DNA of 64,000 nt from Azolla caroliniana (Eukaryota; Polypodiophyta). The notes beneath the pieces were generated by a model. It saw only the letters and a program-made list of their open reading frames with translations, was not told where the DNA came from and did no database searches. Below are positions 30,370 to 40,050 of the stretch, piece by piece. The stretch spans positions 21,638,001 to 21,702,000 of the forward strand of contig JBHGNT010000006.1 of NCBI GenBank assembly GCA_043228905.1. The letters are read 5' to 3'. The translations under genes and the position numbers were made by a program. The first letter of the stretch is position 1; every line of letters begins with the position of its first letter.

Positions 30370-31698
30370 TCATCCGGCTCCGGGTACGTTCAGCTCTTCC
30401 GGACACAACCAGGCATTCATAAGGTACAGTGTGTTGACTTTCCGGGCCCGAGCCACTATCAGGCTTCCCTTGCTGAACTTCATTACGCCGTTCCGGATGC
30501 TACCTGTGTAGCCTTCATCGTCTAGCCTCCCGGCCGAAATCAGGTTTAATCGAACCTCCGGAACGTGTCGGACATCCTTCAGCAGCATTTTGCATCCGGT
30601 CGGGGTTGTCAACCATACGTCTCCTATGCCGGCAATCCGGCACGTACCTTCATTTCCCATCCGAACACAGCCATGTTCACCGGCTGTGTAGGATGAGAAG
30701 TATCTCCTTTCCGGGGTCAGGTGGAACGACGCTCCGGAATCGACCACCCAGGTAGTCTCATCGCCGGCAATGTTTAGTTCACCTTCTTCGGTGATGAGCA
30801 TGATCTCCTCTTCACTTGCCGCGAGTGCCGTCGTTCCTTTCCGGTCCTGCCCTCGCCGATCCGGACCTCTCCGGTCCGTGGCTCCCCGGTATGCACCGTT
30901 TCGTTCCGGTGACTTCTTCGAATCGGTGTCGTCGGCTCCGTTGTCTTTTCGGTAATGCCGACAATTCTTCCGGAAGTGCCCCGGCTTCCCACAGTGGAAG
31001 CATGTGGGTCTTCCTCTTGACTGCGACCGGGTCCCCGACTTCTCCCGTCTTTGCGGACTCCGGTTCCATTGTCTTCCCCGATCCGATTCGGTAAGCAGCG
31101 CCTTCGGGTCGGAGGCCGGTTCTTTATCTCTCCGGCGCGCTTCTTCGTTCAAAATACTTGTCTTTACCGTTTGTAGAGACAAGTTATCTTCGGTGCAGGA
31201 GGTGCTGAGAGTCACCACCAAGTTCTCCCAGCTTTCCGGCAATGTACACATCAGAATGATGGCTTGCATTGCATCCTCCAGCGGGAACTTGATCGCCGCA
31301 AGCTGGTTCACGAATCCCATGAACGTGCTTACGTGTTCCACCATACTCTCGCCGTCCCGGTACTTGAGGTTCACTATCTTCCTCATCAGGGAGGTCCGGT
31401 TCAACGCATTCTTCCTCTCGTAGAGGCCCGACAGCTTCCGCCACATCTCGTATGCGTTGGTGTCGTTCGCCACATGTTGTAGAACGCTCACGTCGACGTA
31501 TTGCCGGATGGTTGCAACGGCTTTCCGGTTCAGAAGCCTCCATTCCGTCTCAAGTACCCCCTTCGGTATTTCCGACCTGTCAATCGGTTCGTACAGGTCC
31601 CGAACAATCAGAAGATCCTCCATTTTGATCTTCCAGTCGGCGTAGTTCTGCGCATTCAGCACCATCATCCCCGGCTGCCCGCTGCTGCCGCCTTCCAT
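30370..31698 (-). CDS. Gag-protease ORF, tandem unit 3
   Basis: Identical in predicted protein to units 1, 2 and 4. Upstream LTR 31730-32234 and primer site 31715-31726. Both neighbouring LTRs are of the G type. Nothing distinguishes this unit by eye, which fits recent unequal exchange. Confidence 0.9.
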   Translation of the reverse strand: MEGGSSGQPGMMVLNAQNYADWKIKMEDLLIVRDLYEPIDRSEIPKGVLETEWRLLNRKAVATIRQYVDVSVLQHVANDTNAYEMWRKLSGLYERKNALNRTSLMRKIVNLKYRDGESMVEHVSTFMGFVNQLAAIKFPLEDAMQAIILMCTLPESWENLVVTLSTSCTEDNLSLQTVKTSILNEEARRRDKEPASDPKALLTESDRGRQWNRSPQRREKSGTRSQSRGRPTCFHCGKPGHFRKNCRHYRKDNGADDTDSKKSPERNGAYRGATDRRGPDRRGQDRKGTTALAASEEEIMLITEEGELNIAGDETTWVVDSGASFHLTPERRYFSSYTAGEHGCVRMGNEGTCRIAGIGDVWLTTPTGCKMLLKDVRHVPEVRLNLISAGRLDDEGYTGSIRNGVMKFSKGSLIVARARKVNTLYLMNAWLCPEELNVPGAG

Positions 31699-32221
31699 TT
31701 TCTGCACTGCCGTCGCTCTGATACCAATTTGTTGGGAATCGACGTTTCGATTCTCCTTCGTCTCTTCGGCCACAACCGAGTAAGCGCGAATCAATGCAGC
31801 AGAAAAATAGGAAACCACAGAGAAAGACACGATACACAGGGATTAACGTGGAAAACCCTAAACGGGAAAAACCACGGGAGTACAAGACTCCAAACCACTA
31901 TACACAGAGAAGTATACAATGGCGAGCTACAAGGCGACGACCTTGAGCTCACTGTCTTCGCCACAGGCGGCGGTAATACACAGAGGCGTCGACCTCTTCC
32001 TTTCTCTCTCTCTCTCTCTCTCGGCTGCTCTCACTTCGCTCCCTCTAAGTGGAAAAACAGAAAATGAGCAACAACTTACAGCAGCAATAAACAGTTTGCC
32101 CTAAGTCATATTTATACACATATGACTTTCGGGCTATTTACAAATATAGCCTCAAGGGCCCTTGGCAAACATATTCACAAATATGTCCCCGCATCCGGAT
32201 CTCTCTCTCCGGGTACATTCG

Positions 32222-33550
32222 TCATCCGGCTCCGGGTACGTTCAGCTCTTCCGGACACAACCAGGCATTCATAAGGTACAGTGTGTTGACTTTCCGGGCC
32301 CGAGCCACTATCAGGCTTCCCTTGCTGAACTTCATTACGCCGTTCCGGATGCTACCTGTGTAGCCTTCATCGTCTAGCCTCCCGGCCGAAATCAGGTTTA
32401 ATCGAACCTCCGGAACGTGTCGGACATCCTTCAGCAGCATTTTGCATCCGGTCGGGGTTGTCAACCATACGTCTCCTATGCCGGCAATCCGGCACGTACC
32501 TTCATTTCCCATCCGAACACAGCCATGTTCACCGGCTGTGTAGGATGAGAAGTATCTCCTTTCCGGGGTCAGGTGGAACGACGCTCCGGAATCGACCACC
32601 CAGGTAGTCTCATCGCCGGCAATGTTTAGTTCACCTTCTTCGGTGATGAGCATGATCTCCTCTTCACTTGCCGCGAGTGCCGTCGTTCCTTTCCGGTCCT
32701 GCCCTCGCCGATCCGGACCTCTCCGGTCCGTGGCTCCCCGGTATGCACCGTTTCGTTCCGGTGACTTCTTCGAATCGGTGTCGTCGGCTCCGTTGTCTTT
32801 TCGGTAATGCCGACAATTCTTCCGGAAGTGCCCCGGCTTCCCACAGTGGAAGCATGTGGGTCTTCCTCTTGACTGCGACCGGGTCCCCGACTTCTCCCGT
32901 CTTTGCGGACTCCGGTTCCATTGTCTTCCCCGATCCGATTCGGTAAGCAGCGCCTTCGGGTCGGAGGCCGGTTCTTTATCTCTCCGGCGCGCTTCTTCGT
33001 TCAAAATACTTGTCTTTACCGTTTGTAGAGACAAGTTATCTTCGGTGCAGGAGGTGCTGAGAGTCACCACCAAGTTCTCCCAGCTTTCCGGCAATGTACA
33101 CATCAGAATGATGGCTTGCATTGCATCCTCCAGCGGGAACTTGATCGCCGCAAGCTGGTTCACGAATCCCATGAACGTGCTTACGTGTTCCACCATACTC
33201 TCGCCGTCCCGGTACTTGAGGTTCACTATCTTCCTCATCAGGGAGGTCCGGTTCAACGCATTCTTCCTCTCGTAGAGGCCCGACAGCTTCCGCCACATCT
33301 CGTATGCGTTGGTGTCGTTCGCCACATGTTGTAGAACGCTCACGTCGACGTATTGCCGGATGGTTGCAACGGCTTTCCGGTTCAGAAGCCTCCATTCCGT
33401 CTCAAGTACCCCCTTCGGTATTTCCGACCTGTCAATCGGTTCGTACAGGTCCCGAACAATCAGAAGATCCTCCATTTTGATCTTCCAGTCGGCGTAGTTC
33501 TGCGCATTCAGCACCATCATCCCCGGCTGCCCGCTGCTGCCGCCTTCCAT
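32222..33550 (-). CDS. Gag-protease ORF, tandem unit 4 (behind the only full 5' LTR)
   Basis: This copy lies directly downstream of the full-length 5' LTR (33582-34240) and primer site 33567-33578. A transcript initiated in that LTR would first read this Gag-PR frame, then meet the next trimmed LTR, whose polyadenylation signals could end the RNA. If so, this unit would be the main product of the array's outer promoter. Coding content is as in unit 1, with intact knuckle and DSGAS motif. Confidence 0.9.
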   Translation of the reverse strand: MEGGSSGQPGMMVLNAQNYADWKIKMEDLLIVRDLYEPIDRSEIPKGVLETEWRLLNRKAVATIRQYVDVSVLQHVANDTNAYEMWRKLSGLYERKNALNRTSLMRKIVNLKYRDGESMVEHVSTFMGFVNQLAAIKFPLEDAMQAIILMCTLPESWENLVVTLSTSCTEDNLSLQTVKTSILNEEARRRDKEPASDPKALLTESDRGRQWNRSPQRREKSGTRSQSRGRPTCFHCGKPGHFRKNCRHYRKDNGADDTDSKKSPERNGAYRGATDRRGPDRRGQDRKGTTALAASEEEIMLITEEGELNIAGDETTWVVDSGASFHLTPERRYFSSYTAGEHGCVRMGNEGTCRIAGIGDVWLTTPTGCKMLLKDVRHVPEVRLNLISAGRLDDEGYTGSIRNGVMKFSKGSLIVARARKVNTLYLMNAWLCPEELNVPGAG

Positions 33551-33581
33551 TTTCTGCACTGCCGTCGCTCTGATACCAATT

Positions 33582-34240
33582 TGTTGGGAATCGACGTTTC
33601 GATTCTCCTTCGTCTCTTCGGCCACAACCGAGTAAGCGCGAATCAATGCAGCAGAAAAATAGGAAACCACAGAGAAAGACACGATACACAGGGATTAACG
33701 TGGAAAACCCTAAACGGGAAAAACCACGGGAGTACAAGACTCCAAACCACTATACACAGAGAAGTATACAATGGCGAGCTACAAGGCGACGACCTTGAGC
33801 TCACTGTCTTCGCCACAGGCGGCGGTAATACACAGAGGCGTCGACCTCTTCCTTTCTCTCTCTCTCTCTCTCTCGGCTGCTCTCACTTCGCTCCCTCTAA
33901 GTGGAAAAACAGAAAATGAGCAACAACTTACAGCAGCAATAAACAGTTTGCCCTAAGTCATATTTATACACATATGACTTTCGGGCTATTTACAAATATA
34001 GCCTCAAGGGCCCTTGGCAAACATATTCACAAATATGTCCCCGCATCCGGATCTCTCTCTCCGGGTACATTCGTCATCCGGCTCCGTAACCGGGATCTTC
34101 ATCATCCGGCTCCGTAACCGGGGTCTTCATCATCCGGCTCCGTAGCCGGGTACTCTTCATCCTCCGGTTCCGTAACCGCAACCGGGCTTGCCGTCATCCA
34201 TCTCCGGACATCCCATCCGGAGGGACCGTAAATCCCAACA
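33582..34240 (-). repeat. Copia-N 5' LTR, full length (659 bp)
   Basis: On the minus strand it runs TGTTGGGATTTACGG ... GATTCCCAACA. It has three ~28-bp U3 repeats (34075-34165, plus view), a TATA box seen as TATTTATACA at 33961-33970, a CT tract at about 33855-33876, and the TGTTGGGA/TCCCAACA short terminal inverted repeat. It joins Copia-1 at 34241 (GATGAACGTA) without a target duplication. Confidence 0.93.
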
Positions 34241-37200
34241 GATGAACGTATTACACGTTTCGAGAATCACGAAAAACCTGGTGTCGGTCAGACAGATCGT
34301 CGACCAAGGGATGCAGGTGCGGTTTACGCACCTTGGGTGCTTCATCGAGGAAGAGGGCTAGATTATTGCGCAAGGGCGCAGAGACAGGAGGATGTTTATC
34401 CTCTACACCAATGACGTCGGCACCACTCTGTTTGCAAAAGGACAGAAGGTCGAATCGGACATCGACCTATGGCACAAGCGGATAGGCCACGTCAATTACC
34501 GGAGGCTTCAAGACTTGCAAACCAAACAAGTTGTTTTCGGTTTGCCGAAGTTCAGCGGCCGGAAGGCCCAAGTATGTGACGCCTACCAACTCGGGAAGCA
34601 ACACCGGCTTCCATCCCCTACCGAACGTAACCGGAGCCGTAACAAGCTCGACCTTATCCATTCGGATGTGTGGGGACCGGCACAGAATGTTAGTCTTCGC
34701 AGGAATCGATACATCGTCTCCTTCATCGACGACTACCTCATTGAGCGGAAGAGTGAAGTCTTCGAGTGTTTCCGGAGTCTCCAAAGCATGGTGGAATGGG
34801 AATCGGAGAGGAAGATCAAATGCTTGCGGTCGGATGGCGGGAAAGAATATTTTTCTGGCCAATTCAACAGTTATCTGCAACAAAAGGGAATTCGGTGAGA
34901 GTTCAGCTGCAGATACACACTGCAATAGAACGGTGTTGCCGAGAGGAAGAACCGGTCGATTATTGATGCGGCAAGGGCAATGCTGAAGGAGAAGAGCATG
35001 CCCAAATTCTACTAGGCGGAGGCAGTACGAACGGCTGTCTACATCTAGAATCGGATCGGTGACAAGGTGTCAGCTCACGAACTGTATTTCAGGCGCAAGC
35101 CGAATTTGAGAGACCTTAAGATCTTCGGCAACATTGCATATGTGCATGTACCGGATGAGAAGCGGAGGAAGTTGGATGCAAAATCGGAAAAATGCATCCT
35201 AATCGGCTATGCTCAAGAGCAAAAGGGGGTTATAAGTGTTATAACCCCCGGACAAAGCATGTCCGAGTTAGTCGAGATGTCGAGTTCGATGAATCGGCAT
35301 CGTGGTACTCCTTACCGACTCCGATTTGCGAATCCGACCCGATGCCGGTGGATGAGGCTAGTGAGCCTGAACCGGCCCAGGTAGATGATGATGTAGCGTG
35401 GACTCAGGATGAGAGTCCGGAATCGTTTCGGTTGAGCGGGCCGAATGAGAGACTGAGTCAATCAGACAAGTCCGATGAGGAACCCGCGAGTAGTGGAGAC
35501 TATGCCGTGCTCTCCCCGCGCAAGGAACCGAGGAGACGGTTCACGCGCAAAGAGAAAGGGAAGAAAAAGATGCCGGAATTTGAAACCGGCAACGATGAGT
35601 CGGATTGGTGTGCATCCGACTCCGGCAAGGAGAAAGGCGGCATCTTCCGCAACGAAAACCGAACCGGCCAAGAAAGGCCTTAAACCGGGTAACGGTGAGT
35701 TACGCTGGTCCACCCGCCAGAAGGTTCCCATCATGCGGTATGGGTACAATGAGTACATGGCGCATCACTATGCATACATGACTAAAGTGGCGGAAGTATG
35801 TGAGCCGGAGAGCTACACAGAAGCGGCAAAGGACGCAAATTGGCGTGCCGCTATGGAGGAAGAAATGCGGACACTTGATGTCAACGAGACATAGGACCTA
35901 GTTGACCCTCCCCGTCACTGTAAACCGATCGGATGCAAGTGGGTGTACAAGGTAAAGTACAACGCTGACGGTTCAGTTAACCGATACAAGGCCCGGTTAG
36001 TGGCGAAGGGATACGCGCAAACCCACAGAATCGACTACGACGAAACCTTCGCTCCTGTAGCTAAGATGACGACGGTTCATGTGGTGCTGGCGGTTGCTGC
36101 AACAAGAGGGTGGCATCTTCACCAGATGGATGTGAAGAATGCGTTTCTTCAGGGTGATCTTGAAGAAGAAGTCTTTATGACTCCGCCCCCCGGTTTTCAA
36201 TCGGAGATGAAAAAGTCGGCGGTATGTTGGCTGAAGAAGTCGTTGTACAGCCTGAAGCAAGCCCCTCGAGCTTGGAATGCAAAGATCACGTACCAGTTGC
36301 GTAAGATGGGGTTTGCGGTCTCCAAGTCCGACTCTTCGTTGTTCATCCGGCAAGGCTCAGCCGGTCCGGTATGTATCCTGTTGTATGTTGATGATCTAGT
36401 CATCACCGGACCGGGTCTTCCAGAAGTCAACCGCGTCAAGTCCTAGTTGTTGGACGCATTTGAGATGAAGGACCTGGGGGACCTTCATTATTTTCTTGGG
36501 ATCAAGGTGATCCGAACCCCTGATGGCATATTGCTCTCACAACGACATTACGTCTTGAATATGCTGTACAAGTTTGACATGACAGAATGCCGACCTAGCT
36601 CCACACCCTTGGACCGGAACCAGAAGCTTCGTCCCAACTCCCAGACCGGCCTGCAATGAGAAACGGTTCCGACAAATTGTCGGAAGTCTTGTATTTGACC
36701 ATCACCCGACCCGACATCAGCTATCCGGTCGGAGTGATAAGCCAGTTCATACAAAAGCCGACCGTGGAGCACCTTCAGTGCGCGCAGCGGATTCTGCAAT
36801 ATGTAAGCAGCACGAAGGACCGGGGCTTGTTATACCGGCGCGGTATACCCGAAGAGCTGGTCGGTTACACAGATGCCGACTAGGCCGACGATGCATCAAA
36901 TCGCCGATCAACCTCCGGTTACATGTTTTCCCTAGGTAGCGCGGTTGTTGCGTGGAGCAGTAAAAAGCAGCCAACAGTTGCTCTGTCGAGCACTGAAGCT
37001 GAGTATCGGGGCGCTACCATTGCAACCTATGAAGCCATTTGGATTCGGCGATTGCTGCAAGACCTACGGATTGAGGTACCGACCCCGATTCTGGTCTACT
37101 GCGACAACATAAGCAGCATGCAACTCGCCAAGAACCCCGTATTCCATGCTCGCACAAAGCACATAGAAGTGCACTATGACTTTGTGCGTGAGCGTGTCCT

Positions 37201-37863
37201 GAGCGGTGAGGTCGAACTTCGGTATGTTGACACGGATCGGCAAGTTGCCGACATCTTCACCAAACCGCTTGGATTGGACAAGTTGCAGCACTTCACCGAA
37301 ATGCTTGGTGTTCAGCATCTCGACGTGCCACACTTGAGGGGGAGAACGGGCAAAGACACGGGCAAAGACACCGGAACGGGCAAAGGCAAAGAGACTGCTG
37401 ATTGCGCCGGTGAGGGAAGAACCGACAAAGGGAGAGTCAAGAAGAAGAAAGGAGTTGAGTCGACAAGCAAAGTCGACACGTTCGAACAAGTCGGAACAAG
37501 CGGCAGTGACGACAGAGTCAAGAAGGACAGAGCCGTCCGAAGGAAGAAGGCCAAGACCCGGACATGGTCCAATGTGATGAAGGGCCTGGAACCAGAAGAC
37601 GAATCGGGAGCAATCGATTCGGACAAGAGCTGGAACGAATCGGAGACAGTCGATTTGGTTCAAGAGACAGATTCGGAAGAACCGGATCAATTCAAGGCCA
37701 AGAGGATGAGAAGGCAGCGAAAGTCGATGCCAACACGAAGGAATCGGCAAACCGGAACGCGCCGAAGTCACAGCAGCAAGGGAGCTGAATTGGGCATGTT
37801 GAACAGACAAGCCGACCGAGGAGGTCGAGGCGCGCAGAACAAGAGGGGTCGCCGCAAATAGAA
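34241..37863 (+). pseudogene. Copia-1 pol: integrase, RT, RNase H and basic tail
   Basis: GAG_pre-integrase DLWHKRIGHVNYRRLQDLQ near 34465; integrase IHSDVWGPA and SDGGKEYF with a deletion after FIDDY; stop TAG at 35013-35015 in the FYWAEA motif; a frameshift near 35225; RT with [28 protein letters not shown] and LLYVDDLVI (36378 on), stops at 35893-35895 and 36426; RNase H with a TAG at 36881-36883 (DAD*AD), then STEAEYRG and [13 protein letters not shown]. After RNase H a ~180-residue Lys/Arg-rich tail with KKAKTRTWS and [10 protein letters not shown] continues to the stop at 37861. Not functional. The same tail is in Copia-2 and Copia-3. Confidence 0.92.
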
Positions 37864-37970
37864 CCAGACCGGACGAGGAGCGCGCAAGCAAGGCGGAACG
37901 ATGCCAGGAGAAGTTGGTTGGAAGAACCGACTGCCACAGAGGCTGACACTAGGATCCAACCTCAAGTTGA

Positions 37971-38400
37971 GCTTGAGGGGGAGTGTTGAGCGGCAAGCTC
38001 AACTGGAGCCGGATAGGCTGGATAAGCCTGAGCTGGTGGGCGAGATGGATCGGTAAGCTGGTGAGCAACCGAGCCGGCAAGCAACAGAGCCAGTGAGCTG
38101 GGGAGCCGGTTAGTCGGATCCAATCGGTAACCGGAAGCCTAGTATTAGTTTAGACTTCTAGGCAGTTATAGTCTTGTAGTAAGTGTCAAATACTCGTGTG
38201 AGCATTGAAGTACGCGATACTTCTGTCAGTCCCATGAGGACTTGTATAAATAGTGCTACTAAGCACAGTTGTAGAAATATATAGTGTTTTTATCATTTTT
38301 GAATATAGCTTTTACGTTCTGCTCTCTCTGTCTCTCCCGTGTACTCTGTGTATTCTCTACTTTCTCTGTTTTCTAACGCTTCCGCAAGTAATCGTTTACA
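37971..38400 (+). repeat. Copia-1 polypurine tract and 3' LTR
   Basis: GCTTGAGGGGGAG (37971-37983) precedes the LTR 37984-38400 (417 bp), TGTTGAGCGG...CGTTTACA. TATAAATA is at 38245-38252. It provides the unoccupied version of the MITE insertion site (single TCGGTAAC at about 38125). The right flank CTTTC pairs with CTTTT on the left. Confidence 0.93.
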
Positions 38401-38700
38401 CTTTCAAAGTATGAACTATGTCTAACCAAATCCTTGATACCACTTTAGCTAGTGGTGTTTTAATTTGTTGGAAAATGAGAGAACACCTTGCCTTCCAAAT
38501 GTGATATACTACAGTACTACTCAATATCTCCCATACTGGTTGGACTTCCTTCATTACTCCTGAAAACTGTAATGACAGCAGCGGTAATTTATGAACACTT
38601 CCATATTTAATGGAAAAACCATGGTCCATAGATTCATTGTCATAATGGAACACATTTTGTCATATTTTTTAAACGAGACTGTCAGGGTTTTGTGGAGGGA
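38401..38700 (-). pseudogene. LINE ORF2-like fragment (zf-RVT region), other half
   Basis: On the minus strand: QPVWEILSSTVVYHIWKARC, SLIFQQ, VVSRIWLDIVHTLK. The VVYHIWKARCSLIF block matches the zinc-binding region after reverse transcriptase in plant LINEs. It continues in frame at 14650. Upstream it dissolves into AT-rich sequence near 38.7 kb. Confidence 0.65.
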
Positions 38701-39109
38701 AAACTAAATCTTCATCGCCACCTACTTGCTGCATTGGTTGGTATTGTTTTTGTTTCTACTTTTTCTACAAATGTTTTATACTGGAAATCATAGTATGAAC
38801 CATATGTACCATACATGCATAAATTTGCATTTGAGAATGATTCAATCATTCGAGTATGGTAAACACCCTCAGAGTATGATAAATACCATACTTTTGGATT
38901 CATTATTTACTATAAGGTAAAAAATTTCCAAGGTAAAAAAGTTAACAAAATTCCTAATCTTCATTCAAGTTGATATCATCTTCAAAATCATCTTCATCTT
39001 GTGCATTATCATAAAGATATAAGTCATCACACTGGTGAAGCTCTCATTTTCATCAACTTCTTGAACTTCTTGTTCACTTTGTAACACCAATTTCTTGAAC
39101 TTTCTGTAA
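38701..39109. other. AT-rich spacer
   Basis: No gene or element is recognised. The ATCTTCATTC / ATCATCTTCAAAATCATC text near 38960-39000 may be antisense of an acidic coding tail, but no frame supports it. Confidence 0.4.
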
Positions 39110-39615
39110 TACATACTACATAAGTCCCTAAATTAATGTAATTTCTGTAATATCAAAATCTACTTATGTGTGTATAATTTCTGTAATACATACTACATAG
39201 TACATATACTACATAAGTCCCTAAATTAATGTAATTTCTGTAATATCAAAATCTACTTATGTTTGTATAATTTCTGTAATACATATTACATAGTACGTAT
39301 ACTACGTAAGTCCCTAAATTAATGTAATTTCTGTAATACCAAAATCTATTTATGTGTGTATAATTTCCCTAAATTAATGTAATTTCTATAATATCAAATC
39401 TATTTATGTGTGTATAATTTCTGTAATATATACTACATAGTACATATACTACACAAGTCCCTAAATTAATGTAATTTCTATAATATCAAAATCTATTTAT
39501 GTGTGTATAATTTTTGTAATATATACTACATAGTACATATACTACACAAGTCCCTAAATTAATGTAATTTCTATAATATCAAAATCTATTTATGTGTGTA
39601 ATATATATAATTTCT
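39110..39615. repeat. ~94-bp AT-rich tandem repeat, about 5 copies
   Basis: The unit has CCCTAAATTAATGTAATTTC, TGTAATATCAAAATCTACTT, ATGTGTGTATAATTTCTGT and ACTACATAGTACATATACTA. Copies begin near 39126, 39220, 39311, 39367 (shortened by internal deletion), 39460 and 39552. Copies differ by a few substitutions such as CTACTT/CTATTT and ACATAAG/ACACAAG. Confidence 0.88.
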
Positions 39616-39933
39616 CTATACTACAACTTTAAACCCTAAATTATTAACCGTAAACATACACGGATGGGAGAGGAGGGGAGCGTAATGTTGCACTTGTGTT
39701 GATGTGTAGAAATTGATGGCATAGTGTTGTGTTGATGGGAGAGGAGGGGAGTGTAGTGCTAATGTGTAGGCAGCAGATCGTTCACGGTTGGATGGGAAGA
39801 GTAGCTTGGCATTATGTGATGGCGGGAGATGTAGAACGTTCATAGCTTAGCTCCTCTGTGAGCAAGAAAAATGGTAAGTAAAAAAAAATGCACAAATGTT
39901 TGGATAATATACACATTCTTTTGCCATCGTATG

Positions 39934-40031
39934 AAAACAAAAGTTTGGGCAGATGAACGCGTATATTACGTACTATGTTGGAAAACAAAAGTTTGGACAA
40001 ATGAACGCGTATATTACGTACTATGTTGGAA
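39934..40031. repeat. Direct duplication of ~50 bp before the PPR relic
   Basis: AAACAAAAGTTTGGGCAGAT and GAACGCGTATATTACGTACT and ATGTTGG are repeated once immediately with GGACAA in place of GGGCAG. The second copy runs into the PPR pseudogene. Confidence 0.85.
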
Positions 40032-40050
40032 ATCATATTTTTCATGAAAA

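Larger units (their letters stand above)
26174..33581 (-). repeat. Tandem array of four 1,852-bp LTR-Gag-PR units
   Basis: Unit edges taken at TGTTGGGAATCG: 26174, 28026, 29878, 31730, and the terminal full LTR at 33582. Each unit holds 505 bp of LTR joined at a single common junction (CCGGCTCCG|GGTAC|GTTCAG, plus strand) to the Gag-PR region. About 154 bp of the LTR's outer U3 and everything after GAG_pre-integrase is deleted. The junction falls at the short CATCCGGCTCCG repeats of U3. Units look almost identical; one visible variant is A at 26383 and 28235 versus G at 30087, 31939, 33791 and 21609. Confidence 0.95.
21403..34240 (-). mobile_element. Copia-N complex: intact copia element plus 4 tandem LTR-Gag-PR units
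   Basis: Read on the minus strand: 5' LTR (34240-33582), then four 1,852-bp units each consisting of primer site, Gag-PR frame and a trimmed LTR, then a complete internal region (26173-22059) with a 1,357-residue polyprotein, then the 3' LTR (22058-21403). Length 12,838 bp, which equals a 5,430-bp element plus 4 x 1,852. It sits in Copia-1 protease. No target duplication is seen: flanks are TTCCAA and GATGA, the outer 3 bases of the left LTR are missing and about 165 bp of Copia-1 is deleted. The two full LTRs differ by about one base by eye, so the insertion is young. Confidence 0.92.
14651..38400 (+). mobile_element. Copia-1: degenerate Ty1/copia element hosting three later insertions
   Basis: Two 417-bp LTRs (5' LTR counted without its insertion) begin TGTTGAGCGGCAAGC and end CGTTTACA. 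The flanks are CTTTT and CTTTC, a near-perfect 5-bp target duplication. A tRNA-Met primer site follows the 5' LTR and a polypurine tract precedes the 3' LTR. Order inside: gag part 1, hAT element, gag part 2, Copia-N complex, integrase, RT, RNase H, basic tail. Removing the three insertions leaves an element of about 5.6 kb. Many stops make it non-coding. About 165 bp of its protease region is missing at the Copia-N insertion. Confidence 0.9.

Noticed and set aside
26174-33581. A CRISPR-like or satellite array
   Set aside because: The 1,852-bp period contains LTR, primer site and Gag-PR coding; it is a retroelement array.
21403-34240. Treating the array as an assembly artefact and ignoring it
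   Set aside because: Units differ from the driver copy in coding and carry an A/G variant that splits the array, which a pure collapse or expansion of one sequence would not give. Unit number still needs long-read proof.
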